64,000 nucleotides of DNA, taken from Citreicella sp. C3M06 (GTDB lineage Bacteria; Pseudomonadota; Alphaproteobacteria; Rhodobacterales; Rhodobacteraceae). The stretch spans positions 1 to 64,000 of the forward strand of contig NZ_JAHKQA010000039.1 in NCBI RefSeq assembly GCF_018860705.1. The letters are read 5' to 3'. The notes beneath the pieces were generated by a model. It saw only the letters and a list, made by a program, of their open reading frames with translations. It was not told the DNA's origin and ran no database searches. Shown here piece by piece: positions 44,478-53,300 of this stretch (the first letter of the stretch is position 1; each line of letters opens with the position of its first letter). Position numbers and translations under genes: made by a program.

Positions 44478-44729
44478 TCAGCTGTTGAAGTTGCGGATCA
44501 GGGCTTCGGCCTGGAATTTCGCGGTTGCGGCGCTGCCTTCGTCCGAGGCGGCCTGCCATGCGGCGACGGCTTCGGCGTTGCTCAGCGCAGCCACATCGGC
44601 ATTGGGGGCGATGCGCGACAGGGCGGCGCAGGCTGCGTCGCCGGTGTTGTTGGTCTGGGCCGATGCGGCGCCCGAAAGAGCAGCGGTTGCGGTCAGGGCT
44701 GCGGCGGCGATGAGAGCGATGCGGGTCAT
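44478..44729 (-). CDS. Small exported protein of unknown function
   Basis: An 83-residue protein with a clear signal peptide (MTRIALIAAAALTATAALSG, cleavage likely after SAASAQ-type Ala). The mature part of about 58 residues is alanine-rich with one cysteine (GDAACAALSRI) and ends NFNS. GGAGA precedes the ATG, and a strong terminator follows, so it is a free-standing expressed gene. The frame upstream to 44918 is not coding-like. No family recognised. A periplasmic helical protein is likely. Confidence 0.75.
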   Translation of the reverse strand: MTRIALIAAAALTATAALSGAASAQTNNTGDAACAALSRIAPNADVAALSNAEAVAAWQAASDEGSAATAKFQAEALIRNFNS

Positions 44730-45955
44730 GTGATGTCTCCGATTTGGGTCTGTGCGTTTGTGTTCGACGTTTCCGTCTTGTGGTAGACATATCGGTCGCA
44801 TGGCCCAATTGTTCAAATCACAGGATCGCTCTCGCACGCTCTTGGGGATGTGAGAAATCTGGCTGTAACGGCCGCCGAAGCCTGGGAGGAAACGGATTAG
44901 CCGTTTGATATTTATCAAATATCAAGAAACACCAGCTGCGCAGAGCGCCTGTTTTCCTGTAACACCTGCAAGCCTGAAGGTCCGTTTCCCAACCGAACAC
45001 CAGCTCTGTGCGAAGATGCACAAATGGAGACGCGTTAGATGGCAACCCCGTACCCGCGTAGCATGATCGAAAGACCCAGATCGCTCGGCTCCGCCTCGGC
45101 AGCGCCCGGCGACATGCGCCGCGGGAGCTAACTGTCCTTCGCGCGATAGCCGGCCTGCCGGCAGGCGCAGTGCCATGGCGGCTCGCAGCGGTTCACGCGA
45201 TCCGGTGCCCGTGCACATCGAACACCAAGGTCCCCGGCCGTCGCGACACGCGCAGCAATCCCGAGCCGCGATAAAATAGCTGGCGGCCGCACCCGGGATA
45301 CGTCCGACCGACAGGGCGCGCGGTCTCGTCGGTCTCATCGCCGCGCGGAAGTCGGAGCGGCGCGACCCGATCCGACCCGCAGCTCAGGGACACCGGGCGG
45401 CGCTGCAGCTGCATGACCTGCTCGAGAACCCTGAACCCCTATCTTGCGCCAGACGCCAGACGCCCGACCTCGCCCGTTCCGTATCGGCGCAGCACTCGCC
45501 GCCAGAGCACCGCGCGCCTGCGCTGCGCTTGTGCAACGACGGCGTTGTACCCAGTCTGAACCGGCGAATCGTGAATGACGCAATGGTGAGCCTCAATGCT
45601 GATTTCAGTCGCCCCCCGATTGCGCCCGAGCGCCTGGCGTTAGACAGGCTAGTTCCAAGGCCTGTTCTCGCTTCGAACGGCAACTGATGGAGCAGCCGGA
45701 CGAGACCCGGTTTTTGCGGCGGCTCGTCAGGCTTGGCATTGAGGATCCGCTCTGGGGTATAGAACGTCACGGAATTGACCCGGTGGATCAAGTCAGCAAT
45801 GAACCGGGCGAAGCACCGGGCCGCGGGCCCACTGTGTTCACAAAGAGCCGCGACCGGCTGTTGACGATCGGAATGGCGCGCACGACGCCCCTGCCGCATC
45901 ACAGGTCAGAGCCGCGGTTCAAAGCGCATCAGCGCTACGTCGACTTTGCTCTCTT
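44730..45955. other. Long region without a supported gene
   Basis: About 1.2 kb. Frames exist (minus 45384-45902; plus 45687-45959), but none has a ribosome site, known motif or consistent amino-acid makeup. Composition and the mix of frames suggest a decayed gene or mobile-element remains, not identified. Confidence 0.5.
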
Positions 45956-47389
45956 CTAAGCCGAAGCGAAGGCCTCCCGCGCCTCGGGCTGGTCCCAGAT
46001 CTTGTGGATCGCAGCCGCACCGGCCTCGGTCAAGGCGGCGGCATCCGCGACGACGATGCTTGCACCATCGACCAGAACCCGACCGTCTACGATGACCGTG
46101 TCGACATTCGCTCGGTTCGCCAGTGCGACGAGCGTGCGGCGCGGATCGTAATGCGGCTGAAGGTGAGGATGGGTCATGTCGATCAGCGTGAGATCGGCCT
46201 TCGCGCCCGGCGTGATCCGCCCCAGATCGGGCCGGTTCAGCGCAACAGAACCGGCCTCGGTGATCGCATTCAGAAGTGCCGGAGCGGTGGCACTGCGCGC
46301 GTCGCCGCGCGTTACTTTCGAGACGATGCCAGCTGCGTTGATCTCGCCCAGAAGATCCATGTTGTACCCATCGGTGCCCACCATGGTGCGCAGCCCCGCG
46401 GCCTCGAACCGTCCGAAGGAGGCGGTCTTGCCGGTACGGGCGAAGACCCGCGGGCAGTTCATCACCGTCACGTCCTGGGCCTTCATCATGGCAAGATCGT
46501 TGTCGCTACTGTAGACACAATGCGCGGCCAGAAGATCCGGCCCCAGCACACCCAGCCAGTCGAGGTATTCCGCTGGCGTGCGCCCGCCCCAGCGCTTGCT
46601 GATGGTCGCAACCTCACCTTCGCTTTGGGCGAGGTGCGTGGTGATCGGGACCCCCAGCTCGCGTGCGCGGGCCGTCGCCGCACGCAGCAGATCGGGATCG
46701 CAAGTATCGGTGGCATGCGGGCTCATGGCGAGGCTGATCCGGCCATTTTCCTGACCGTGCCATTGATCGTAGAGCGCGTTCCATGTGGCCAGGTCGGCCG
46801 CGTTGTCGCTGCCGTCACCCGATGCCGTGCTGTAGGAAACGCTCCCCTCGGTGCCTGCCTTTGGATCGGAGGCCGAGAAAAGGTAGGGTGCGCCCCAGAA
46901 GCGCAGGCCCAGTTCCGCGGCAGCGTCGAACATTTCGGGGAGAGTGTTTCGGAACGGCTCCATGACAGAGGTCGCGCCGCCCAACAACAACTGTACAATC
47001 CCCATGCGCGCAATCGCCATGCGCTCATCCGGCGTCAGAATGTCCAGGCCGGTTTTCGATAGCGGCAGCAGCACCGTGTAGACAATGCTTTGATCATTGC
47101 GCTTGCTCACCCCGTCTTCGGCATGGCTGCGGGCAATGGCCTCGCTGAAACAATGATTGTGCAGGTTCATCAGCCCCGGCAGCACAAAGCGCCCGGGCCG
47201 GTCCATCACCATGTCGGCCTGAGATGGCCGGCTTTCCGAAACGGCGGCGATCCGATCACCTTCAAGGATCACCCAGCGATCGCGCAGCACCTCTTGCCCC
47301 GCGGCTGTGCTGGCCAGCACGTAGGAGCCGAAGACTGCGGTGGTCTTGCCGTCCATGTTCGGCAAAGCCGGGATCGGGGAAACTGTCAT
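45956..47389 (-). CDS. Amidohydrolase (ATZ/TRZ / chlorohydrolase-like)
   Basis: A 477-residue metal-dependent amidohydrolase. LMNLHNHCFSEA near residue 75 is the HxH metal site, ITTHLAQSEGEV near 225 the third histidine, LLAAHCVYSSDND near 265 the fourth, and VGTDGYNMD near 315 the metal aspartate. Relatives deaminate or dechlorinate guanine, triazines, adenosine derivatives or open cyclic ureides. The start at 47389 (AGG upstream) is taken over 47404. It is the last gene of the leftward hydantoin-type operon, after a 139-bp gap, so partial independence is possible. Confidence 0.88.
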   Translation of the reverse strand: MTVSPIPALPNMDGKTTAVFGSYVLASTAAGQEVLRDRWVILEGDRIAAVSESRPSQADMVMDRPGRFVLPGLMNLHNHCFSEAIARSHAEDGVSKRNDQSIVYTVLLPLSKTGLDILTPDERMAIARMGIVQLLLGGATSVMEPFRNTLPEMFDAAAELGLRFWGAPYLFSASDPKAGTEGSVSYSTASGDGSDNAADLATWNALYDQWHGQENGRISLAMSPHATDTCDPDLLRAATARARELGVPITTHLAQSEGEVATISKRWGGRTPAEYLDWLGVLGPDLLAAHCVYSSDNDLAMMKAQDVTVMNCPRVFARTGKTASFGRFEAAGLRTMVGTDGYNMDLLGEINAAGIVSKVTRGDARSATAPALLNAITEAGSVALNRPDLGRITPGAKADLTLIDMTHPHLQPHYDPRRTLVALANRANVDTVIVDGRVLVDGASIVVADAAALTEAGAAAIHKIWDQPEAREAFASA

Positions 47390-47528
47390 GATCAAGCCTT
47401 TCACAGCGGCGCACGGGGTGCGCCTGGGTCTTGCCGCGGTGAGGCCTGCGGCAGAGGATAGACAGCGCCGACGCTAGGGTGCCGACGCAGGAGCGGACCA
47501 GAGCATCGCTCCGGCACCGTGAAAATCG

Positions 47529-48164
47529 TCAGGATGAGACGTCCAACCTTGCAAGCACAAGACGGCCCGCAGCGGCGACCGGGTCGATCACTGGCACCCC
47601 GAGATCGTCCTGAAGCCGCGCCGCGAGCTGCGCCATGCCCGCGCACCCGAGCACGATCGCCCCTGCACCGCGATCGCGCAATTCCTCGCCAAGCGCGAGC
47701 ACATGACGATAGACCTCGGGGTCCCGCCCTGAATCCGCCGCCGATACGTCGCGTAGCGGCAGTTCTGCAACCAGCCGATCCATGCAGCCAAGCGCCTCTA
47801 TTCGCTTGAGATGGCGGGGAATGGCCCGCTCGGACAGCGCGATGATACCAAAACGGTCGGCCTGCGCGCAGGCCTCCAGCACGGCGGCTTCCTGCGCCCC
47901 GACCACGGGTTGGCTTACCCGTGTCCGCGCGAGATCCAGCCCGGGATCAGAGAAGCAGGCGATGATGAAGCCATCGGCCTGCGCGCCAGAGATGCGGACG
48001 GCCAGAGGTTCGGCAGCCTCGGCCACATGATCGTCGGTTCGGATCGTTTCAGGACCGTCCTCCTGACGGACGACCTCGAACTGGGGCCCCAGTGGCGCCA
48101 GCGCCTCGGCGATGCCCTCGGTCACCGCGACCGACGAATTGGGATTGATCACAAGCACCCGCAT
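47529..48164 (-). CDS. Asp/Glu/hydantoin racemase family protein
   Basis: A 211-residue racemase. VLVINPNSSVAVTEGIAEAL at the N-terminus is the hydantoin-racemase form. Two catalytic cysteines are expected at FIIACFSDPGLD near residue 75 and IVLGCAGMAQLA near 175, and both are present. Start overlaps the hydantoinase stop by one base. It would interconvert the stereoisomers of the hydantoin-type substrate so that the hydrolases can use both. Confidence 0.9.
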   Translation of the reverse strand: MRVLVINPNSSVAVTEGIAEALAPLGPQFEVVRQEDGPETIRTDDHVAEAAEPLAVRISGAQADGFIIACFSDPGLDLARTRVSQPVVGAQEAAVLEACAQADRFGIIALSERAIPRHLKRIEALGCMDRLVAELPLRDVSAADSGRDPEVYRHVLALGEELRDRGAGAIVLGCAGMAQLAARLQDDLGVPVIDPVAAAGRLVLARLDVSS

Positions 48165-49618
48165 CAGCGCAGCTCCGCGCCGAAGTTCTGAGCAGGATCA
48201 AATTCCTTGGCGGTAAAGCCGGGCTTTGCGCGCAGATCGACGGGCTGACGGGCGACAAAACGGCCTTGGCCGGCTTTTGCCATAAGCGCGCCGTGTTCGA
48301 CGATCACCGCGCCGCGTGTCATGACAACCTCGGGCTTGCCGGTCAGCTCCATGCCCTCGAAAGGGGTGTAATCCATATTGTCGTGCTGATCGGCAGCGGT
48401 GACAATGACGCGCGCCTCCGGGTTCCAGATCGCAATATCGGCATCCATGCCCGGCGCGATCCGACCCTTGGTGTTGCAGCCAAAGGTCTTGGCGGCGTTG
48501 GTTGAAGACAGCGCCACGAATTGCTCCAGCGTGATGCGCCCCTTCACCACCCCTTCGGAAAACAACCAAGGCAGACGCGCGGCGATGCCGGGCATGCCAT
48601 TGGCGATCTTGGGATAGGGAATATCAGACCCGTTCAGGAACTTGCCGGTTTCGTCATAGCGGTAGGGCGCGTGGTCAGAGCTGACGCTTTCGAAGGTGCC
48701 CTGCGCAACGTGGTGCCAAAGGGCGTCCTGCGTGGCGGCATCGCGCAGCGGCGGCGAGCAGATGTATTTCGCCCCCTCCATGCCCGGCCGGTCGAGATCG
48801 CCGCGGGTCAGCGCGAGGTACTGCGGGCAGGTCTCGGCAAAAAGTTTGGCGCCGTTGAATTTTTCCCGCCGCACGATCTCGGCGCCGCCCGCGGTCGAGA
48901 CATGCACGATGAACAGCGGTGCATCGACCAGCTTGGCCAGCTGGATCGCGCGGTTGATCGCCTCTTCCTCGGCCAGTTCGGGGCGCGAGATGGCGTGATA
49001 CTTGGGGGCGGTCAGCCCCTTGGCTGCCAACTGCCGGTTCATCCATTTGACCATGTCGTTATTCTCGGCATGCACCATTGTGATGGCACCGTGCGCGCGG
49101 GCCACGGCAAGGATGTCGAGCATGCCGCCATCGCCCAGATTCATCAGGTCGTAGGTCATGAAGACCTTGAACGAGGTGATGCCACGCGCAAAAGCGCGGG
49201 GCAGTTCATCCTCAAGTACTTTCGGCTGAGGGTCCGAGATAATCAGGTGGTAGGAATAATCGATCACGGAACTTGCAGCGCGGGCGTCGTAGGTTGCAAT
49301 CACGTCGTCGACAGATTGACCGCGCTGCTGCGCCGCAAAGGGGATGAACGACGAGTTGCCGCCGAAAGCCGCCGAGATCGAGCCCGAGAGGTAATCGTCG
49401 GCGCTCATCACCCCCGAAGAGCTTTCCTGAGCGATATGGGCATGCGCCTCGATGCCGCCGGGCATGACGAGACGCCCGCCCGCGTCGATGCGGCGCTCGC
49501 CGCCCGAGAGGGTTTCGGCAACTGCGGCGATGCGCCCGTCCTTGATGCCGATGTCACCTTTGGCCGTATAGTCTGCGGTGGCGATCGTGCCGCCGTGGAT
49601 CACCGTGTCAAATTGCAT
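48164..49618 (-). CDS. Cyclic amidohydrolase (hydantoinase/dihydropyrimidinase family)
   Basis: A 484-residue binuclear zinc enzyme that opens cyclic ureides. GGIEAHAHI near residue 57 gives the first metal histidines, GITSFKVFMTYD near 150 the carboxylated lysine, MVHAENNDMV near 180, FIVHVSTAGG near 237, and SSDHAPYRYD near 315 the metal aspartate. The usual GGIDPHTH is GGIEAHAH here. Coupled to the racemase gene. With the carbon-nitrogen hydrolase at 55492 it would convert a hydantoin or dihydropyrimidine to a free amino acid. Confidence 0.93.
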   Translation of the reverse strand: MQFDTVIHGGTIATADYTAKGDIGIKDGRIAAVAETLSGGERRIDAGGRLVMPGGIEAHAHIAQESSSGVMSADDYLSGSISAAFGGNSSFIPFAAQQRGQSVDDVIATYDARAASSVIDYSYHLIISDPQPKVLEDELPRAFARGITSFKVFMTYDLMNLGDGGMLDILAVARAHGAITMVHAENNDMVKWMNRQLAAKGLTAPKYHAISRPELAEEEAINRAIQLAKLVDAPLFIVHVSTAGGAEIVRREKFNGAKLFAETCPQYLALTRGDLDRPGMEGAKYICSPPLRDAATQDALWHHVAQGTFESVSSDHAPYRYDETGKFLNGSDIPYPKIANGMPGIAARLPWLFSEGVVKGRITLEQFVALSSTNAAKTFGCNTKGRIAPGMDADIAIWNPEARVIVTAADQHDNMDYTPFEGMELTGKPEVVMTRGAVIVEHGALMAKAGQGRFVARQPVDLRAKPGFTAKEFDPAQNFGAELR

Positions 49619-49632
49619 GTCCCTGCCCTTTC

Positions 49633-50394
49633 CTAGCCCGCAACCGTCCAGCGATCCCGGTTCAGCGCCGTGGGAAAGCGCGCGTCAAGCCCCAGCTCCG
49701 CGATCCGTTCGATGCTGGTCTCGAAGAGTGTCGATTGCACGGGGATCGCGTCTGGCGACAGCGCAACCGCACGCAGCGCTGCCTCGCGCCCCATGTATGC
49801 CCCATATAGCGCCCTCAGATCTTCGACCGCCTGACCGTTGGACGTGTCGATGCGAAGGTCATAACTCGGGATGCCGTGATCGCCGGTGACCTGAAGCGCC
49901 GAAGAGCGCAAGGAACCCGCGACCTCGCCGCCTGCGGCCTGCCCTGCCTCGAGTGCGCGCAGCAGCTTTTCCGCCAAGGGCTGCTCTGGGTCTTCGAGGA
50001 AAGCGGCGGCCATGGCGGCCGTAACCCGCTCGTTATCCAGGATGTTCCCAAGAGCGAGGCAGTTCTTCCCGGCGGTATGCGTGTAAATCGAATACATGCG
50101 ACGACCGTGGAACACGGCGCTTTGCCCGCGCTTGTCGAGCGCCCCAAGTTGCCGCCATTCGATATCCGGGCTGCTTGCAGCAACCTGAGTGATGGTGTCG
50201 TCGGCGGATGCGCCCTCGCGCAACAGCGAGATGCCAAGATCGCCCAAGCGGCTGTCGGTACGGTGCTGTGACAAAAACGCGCCGCGGCCATGCGCAAGCC
50301 GGACGCAGCGGCTGCCAACGGCGAGGTCAGAGGTGGTGATGGCGGCGCCAAACGCCCCTGTACGGTCACAATGTCCGATGATCGAAAAGGTCAT
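49633..50394 (-). CDS. DUF1028-family protein (first copy)
   Basis: A 253-residue DUF1028 protein. MTFSIIGHCDRTGAFGAAITTSD is the family start, followed by AVGSRCVRLAHGRGAFLSQ. The family is of unknown function; I recall that it belongs to the Ntn-hydrolase clan, in which the residue after Met becomes the catalytic nucleophile. Here this is Thr2, as in the second copy at 56424. C-terminal LRIDTSNGQAVEDLRALYGAYM is conserved between both. It lies between the importer and hydantoinase genes. Confidence 0.88.
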   Translation of the reverse strand: MTFSIIGHCDRTGAFGAAITTSDLAVGSRCVRLAHGRGAFLSQHRTDSRLGDLGISLLREGASADDTITQVAASSPDIEWRQLGALDKRGQSAVFHGRRMYSIYTHTAGKNCLALGNILDNERVTAAMAAAFLEDPEQPLAEKLLRALEAGQAAGGEVAGSLRSSALQVTGDHGIPSYDLRIDTSNGQAVEDLRALYGAYMGREAALRAVALSPDAIPVQSTLFETSIERIAELGLDARFPTALNRDRWTVAG

Positions 50395-50406
50395 GTCATG
50401 CTCCTC

Positions 50407-51204
50407 TCAAGACGGGTGGGGTTTGGTGGCTGCGTAGGACCGGGCCACAGCGGCTGCCGTGACCAGCAGGGTCAGGATGACAAGGATCGTGGCCACGGCG
50501 GCGATCACCGGATCAACGGATTCCTGAATGCCCTCCCAGATCATCTTGGGCAATGTTTCGACACGGCGTACGGTGAGGAACAGCACCCCGACAATTTCGT
50601 CGAAGCTGACGATGAAGGCAAAGATTGCGCCGGTGATCATTCCCGGACGGATCGACGGAAGGATCACCGTACGGATCGCCAGGATGAGAGGCGCGCCGAG
50701 GTTGCGCGCTGCTTGCGGGATGCGCCGATCAAGATTGGTCAATGCGGCGAAAACAGAGATCGTCACATAGGGCAGCGCCAGCAGCGTATGTGCGAGGATC
50801 ACCCCGAAATGCGTGTCGATCAGCCCCAGTGTTACCCAGAACTTGTAGAATCCAAGCGACTGCACCACCGGCGGTACGAGGATCGGCACGATCATCACCC
50901 AGCGGGCGATTGTCGCCGCGCGGTCCGACAGGAACCAGCATCCGATGCAGAACGCGGTGCCGAGTGCCGTCGAGGCGGCCGCCACGATGATCCCGATCCA
51001 GATGCTCGTCCATGTGGCCTGCAACCATTCCGGCGAGTGCAGGAAGGTGTCAAAATGCTGAAGCGAAAGGTGCTCCTTGGGCAGGCCGATAAAGGCCGTG
51101 TCGGTAAGCGATACCGGGATCACAACGAGGATCGGCAGCACGAGGAAGGCCAGGATCGCCCAGCTTCCCGTGGCAAAGAAAATGCGCAGAGGCGAACGGG
51201 GCAT
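50407..51204 (-). CDS. ABC permease (PotC type)
   Basis: A 265-residue polyamine-type permease with six membrane segments and the EAA loop PQAARNLGAPLILAIRTVILP near residue 170. Coupled to the upstream permease gene by a one-base overlap. N-terminus opens with a positively charged MPRSPLRIFF and the first segment. Confidence 0.92.
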   Translation of the reverse strand: MPRSPLRIFFATGSWAILAFLVLPILVVIPVSLTDTAFIGLPKEHLSLQHFDTFLHSPEWLQATWTSIWIGIIVAAASTALGTAFCIGCWFLSDRAATIARWVMIVPILVPPVVQSLGFYKFWVTLGLIDTHFGVILAHTLLALPYVTISVFAALTNLDRRIPQAARNLGAPLILAIRTVILPSIRPGMITGAIFAFIVSFDEIVGVLFLTVRRVETLPKMIWEGIQESVDPVIAAVATILVILTLLVTAAAVARSYAATKPHPS

Positions 51205-52046
51205 CAGTTACGCTCCAGGAAGGTCTTGCGCAGGTTCACGAAACGCCCCGCGACAAAAAGGATGATGGCGGTGGCGACGAGCAGAGCCACCGAAAGCGCG
51301 GCGCCAAGGCCCCAGTTGAGGAATTCCTGAATCTGGTAGGTGATGTATTCCGAGATCATCATCACGCGGCCCCCGCCCAGCAGCGCCGGGGTGATGTAGA
51401 AACCAAGCGACAGCACAAAGACCAGCAGCCCACCGGAAAACACGCCGGGCAAGGTTTGCGGAAAATAGACGTCGCGAAAGGCGCGCCATTCGCTGGCGCC
51501 CAGTCCTCGCGCCGCTTTCATATAGCTGCCCGGGATACCGCGCATATTGGTCAGCATCGGCAGCACGGCAAAGGGCAGCATCACATGCACCATGGCGATG
51601 AGCACACCGGTTTCATTGTGCATGAAACGGATTGGCGTGGCGATCAGCCCCGTGTCCATCAGGGCGTCGTTCACCAGACCAGAGCGTCCCAGCAGCACGA
51701 TCCACGCAAAGGACCGGATCAGCACCGACACCCAGAAGGGCAGCAGCACCAACCCCAGCATCAGGGGCCTTGCCTTGGTTGCGAAATTCGAAATCGTGTA
51801 GGCCAGTATATAGCCCAGCAGCAGGCAGACCACAGTGGTGATCGCCGCGATGCGGAAGGTCAGCATGAAGCTGACCCGTACCGCGTTTGAATCGAACATC
51901 TTGGTGTAGTTGCCAAGCCCTGTCGCGGGCTCGGTGACGGAGATGCCCCAAATGTTGAGCACCGGCCAGATGTAGAAGAAGATCATCACGGCCAGAGCTG
52001 GCAGAACCAGCATCCAGTAGCGGAGTTTTTCGTTCATTCGGGGCAT
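51204..52046 (-). CDS. ABC permease (PotB type)
   Basis: A 280-residue polyamine-type permease with six membrane segments; EAA loop MKAARGLGASEWRAFRDVYFP near residue 185. It follows the binding-protein gene after 12 bases. Together with 50407-51204 it forms the membrane pore of the leftward importer. Confidence 0.92.
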   Translation of the reverse strand: MPRMNEKLRYWMLVLPALAVMIFFYIWPVLNIWGISVTEPATGLGNYTKMFDSNAVRVSFMLTFRIAAITTVVCLLLGYILAYTISNFATKARPLMLGLVLLPFWVSVLIRSFAWIVLLGRSGLVNDALMDTGLIATPIRFMHNETGVLIAMVHVMLPFAVLPMLTNMRGIPGSYMKAARGLGASEWRAFRDVYFPQTLPGVFSGGLLVFVLSLGFYITPALLGGGRVMMISEYITYQIQEFLNWGLGAALSVALLVATAIILFVAGRFVNLRKTFLERN

Positions 52047-52058
52047 CTTGGGCTCACG

Positions 52059-53186
52059 TCAACCGATCAGCGCGTCAATGTAGAGCTCTTCGGCAGAGAC
52101 CTGATTCTTGCCGTACCACTCGTCGTTGTAGATCACCTGCTTGGCCACGTTCTCGGGCGTGTTGGGGTTCCACTCGGACAATTCTGCCGGAACCAGCGCT
52201 GCGGCTGCAGGGTTGATCGGGCCGTTGCCGATGGCAACGAACCACTCCGCCTGAAGCTGCGGATCCTGCACTGTGGCGATGAATTTCATCGCGGTCTCGG
52301 TGCCCGCCGGGTTGTTCTTCGGCACCACCCACATGCCCGGCTGAAGCAGCGCGCCGTCATATGTCATCTTGAAAGTGCCCGGCTCCATCTGTTCCCTTAG
52401 CAGGAAGCCGCGGGTCGAGTAGATGTTGCCCATCGCAACTTCGCCCTGAAGGAACAGGTTCTGGCTGTCCGAGCCCGACCCCCAGACGATGATGTTGTCG
52501 CGCAGCTCGCGGAACTTGGCGATGGCGGCCTTGATGCCGTCGTCGTCGAGAAATTCGTAAACGTCTTCCTTGGCGATGCCCATCGCCTGCGCCGCAGCTT
52601 CAAGCTGGCCGCGCACGGACTTGCGGAAGGTCCGCATGCCGGGGAAGTCCTTGACGTTCCACACGTCCGCCCAGCTCTGCGGCGCTCCGCCCGGCAGCAT
52701 GGTCGGGTTATAGGCCATGGCGTAGGAAAAGAGGTAGTTGCCCACGGCAAAGGGCAACGCGGTGCCCTCAAGCACCTTGCTCTTGTCGACGATGGAATAG
52801 TCGATGTCCTGAATCACGCCGGCGCCGTTCATGACGATCGCCGAGCCTGCTCCGCTGTCGCAGACATCCCAGACCACCGCGCCGCTTTCGACCATGGCGC
52901 GGACTTTGCCCGCGCTCGGGCCGGCCCCGTCGACGCGGACAGGAATGCCGGTCTCTTCTTCGAAGGCCTTGCCAAGCAGATCGCGCAAGATGTCCGAGGC
53001 TTGGCCACCCCAGTTGCACACGACCACTTCACTGGCCTGCGCGAGTGCACGGTTGCCAAGCAGCGGCACGAGGCCAAGCGCGCCCATGGCGCTGAGAAAA
53101 CCGCGGCGCGACAGCGTGCCAGCCTTGTATTTCTCTGCCGCAATCTCGGCGAGATCGGACTGAAAATGGTGATCTGAAGTATCCAA
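52059..53186 (-). CDS. ABC solute-binding protein (PotD/spermidine type) with twin-arginine-like signal
   Basis: A receptor of about 375 residues. The signal peptide contains SRRGFLSAMGALGLVPLL near residue 28, resembling a twin-arginine signal, with cleavage after RALAQA. The mature start EVVVCNWGGQASDILRDLLG fits PotD-like receptors. The start is read as TTG at 53186, which lies seven bases after AAGGAG; the longer frame to 53228 runs through that ribosome site. The 114-bp gap to the ATPase gene carries a strong hairpin. Ligand unknown; a ureide or amino-acid derivative fits the enzymes. Confidence 0.87.
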   Translation of the reverse strand: MDTSDHHFQSDLAEIAAEKYKAGTLSRRGFLSAMGALGLVPLLGNRALAQASEVVVCNWGGQASDILRDLLGKAFEEETGIPVRVDGAGPSAGKVRAMVESGAVVWDVCDSGAGSAIVMNGAGVIQDIDYSIVDKSKVLEGTALPFAVGNYLFSYAMAYNPTMLPGGAPQSWADVWNVKDFPGMRTFRKSVRGQLEAAAQAMGIAKEDVYEFLDDDGIKAAIAKFRELRDNIIVWGSGSDSQNLFLQGEVAMGNIYSTRGFLLREQMEPGTFKMTYDGALLQPGMWVVPKNNPAGTETAMKFIATVQDPQLQAEWFVAIGNGPINPAAAALVPAELSEWNPNTPENVAKQVIYNDEWYGKNQVSAEELYIDALIG

Positions 53187-53240
53187 GAGAAGTCTCCTTG
53201 TTGGGTGGGTTACCCTGATCACGGGCACCCTTCTTGCGTT

Positions 53241-53268
53241 GGCCGCCCAACGCGCAAGTTGGGCGGCC
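53241..53268 (-). promoter_or_regulatory. Strong hairpin between the ATPase and binding-protein genes
   Basis: GGCCGCCCAAC / GTTGGGCGGCC, a perfect 11-bp stem with the loop gcgcaa, in the ATPase to receptor gap. No U-run follows. It may act as a 5' stabiliser that lifts the receptor above the ATPase, or as a partial terminator. Confidence 0.5.
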
Positions 53269-53300
53269 CTCGAAACTCGCCAAACCGGGTACGGCGTCGA

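Noticed and set aside
45384-45902. Minus-strand frame of 172 codons in the empty region
   Set aside because: No ribosome site, no motif and Arg/Ser-rich later half; competing plus-strand frames look equally weak.
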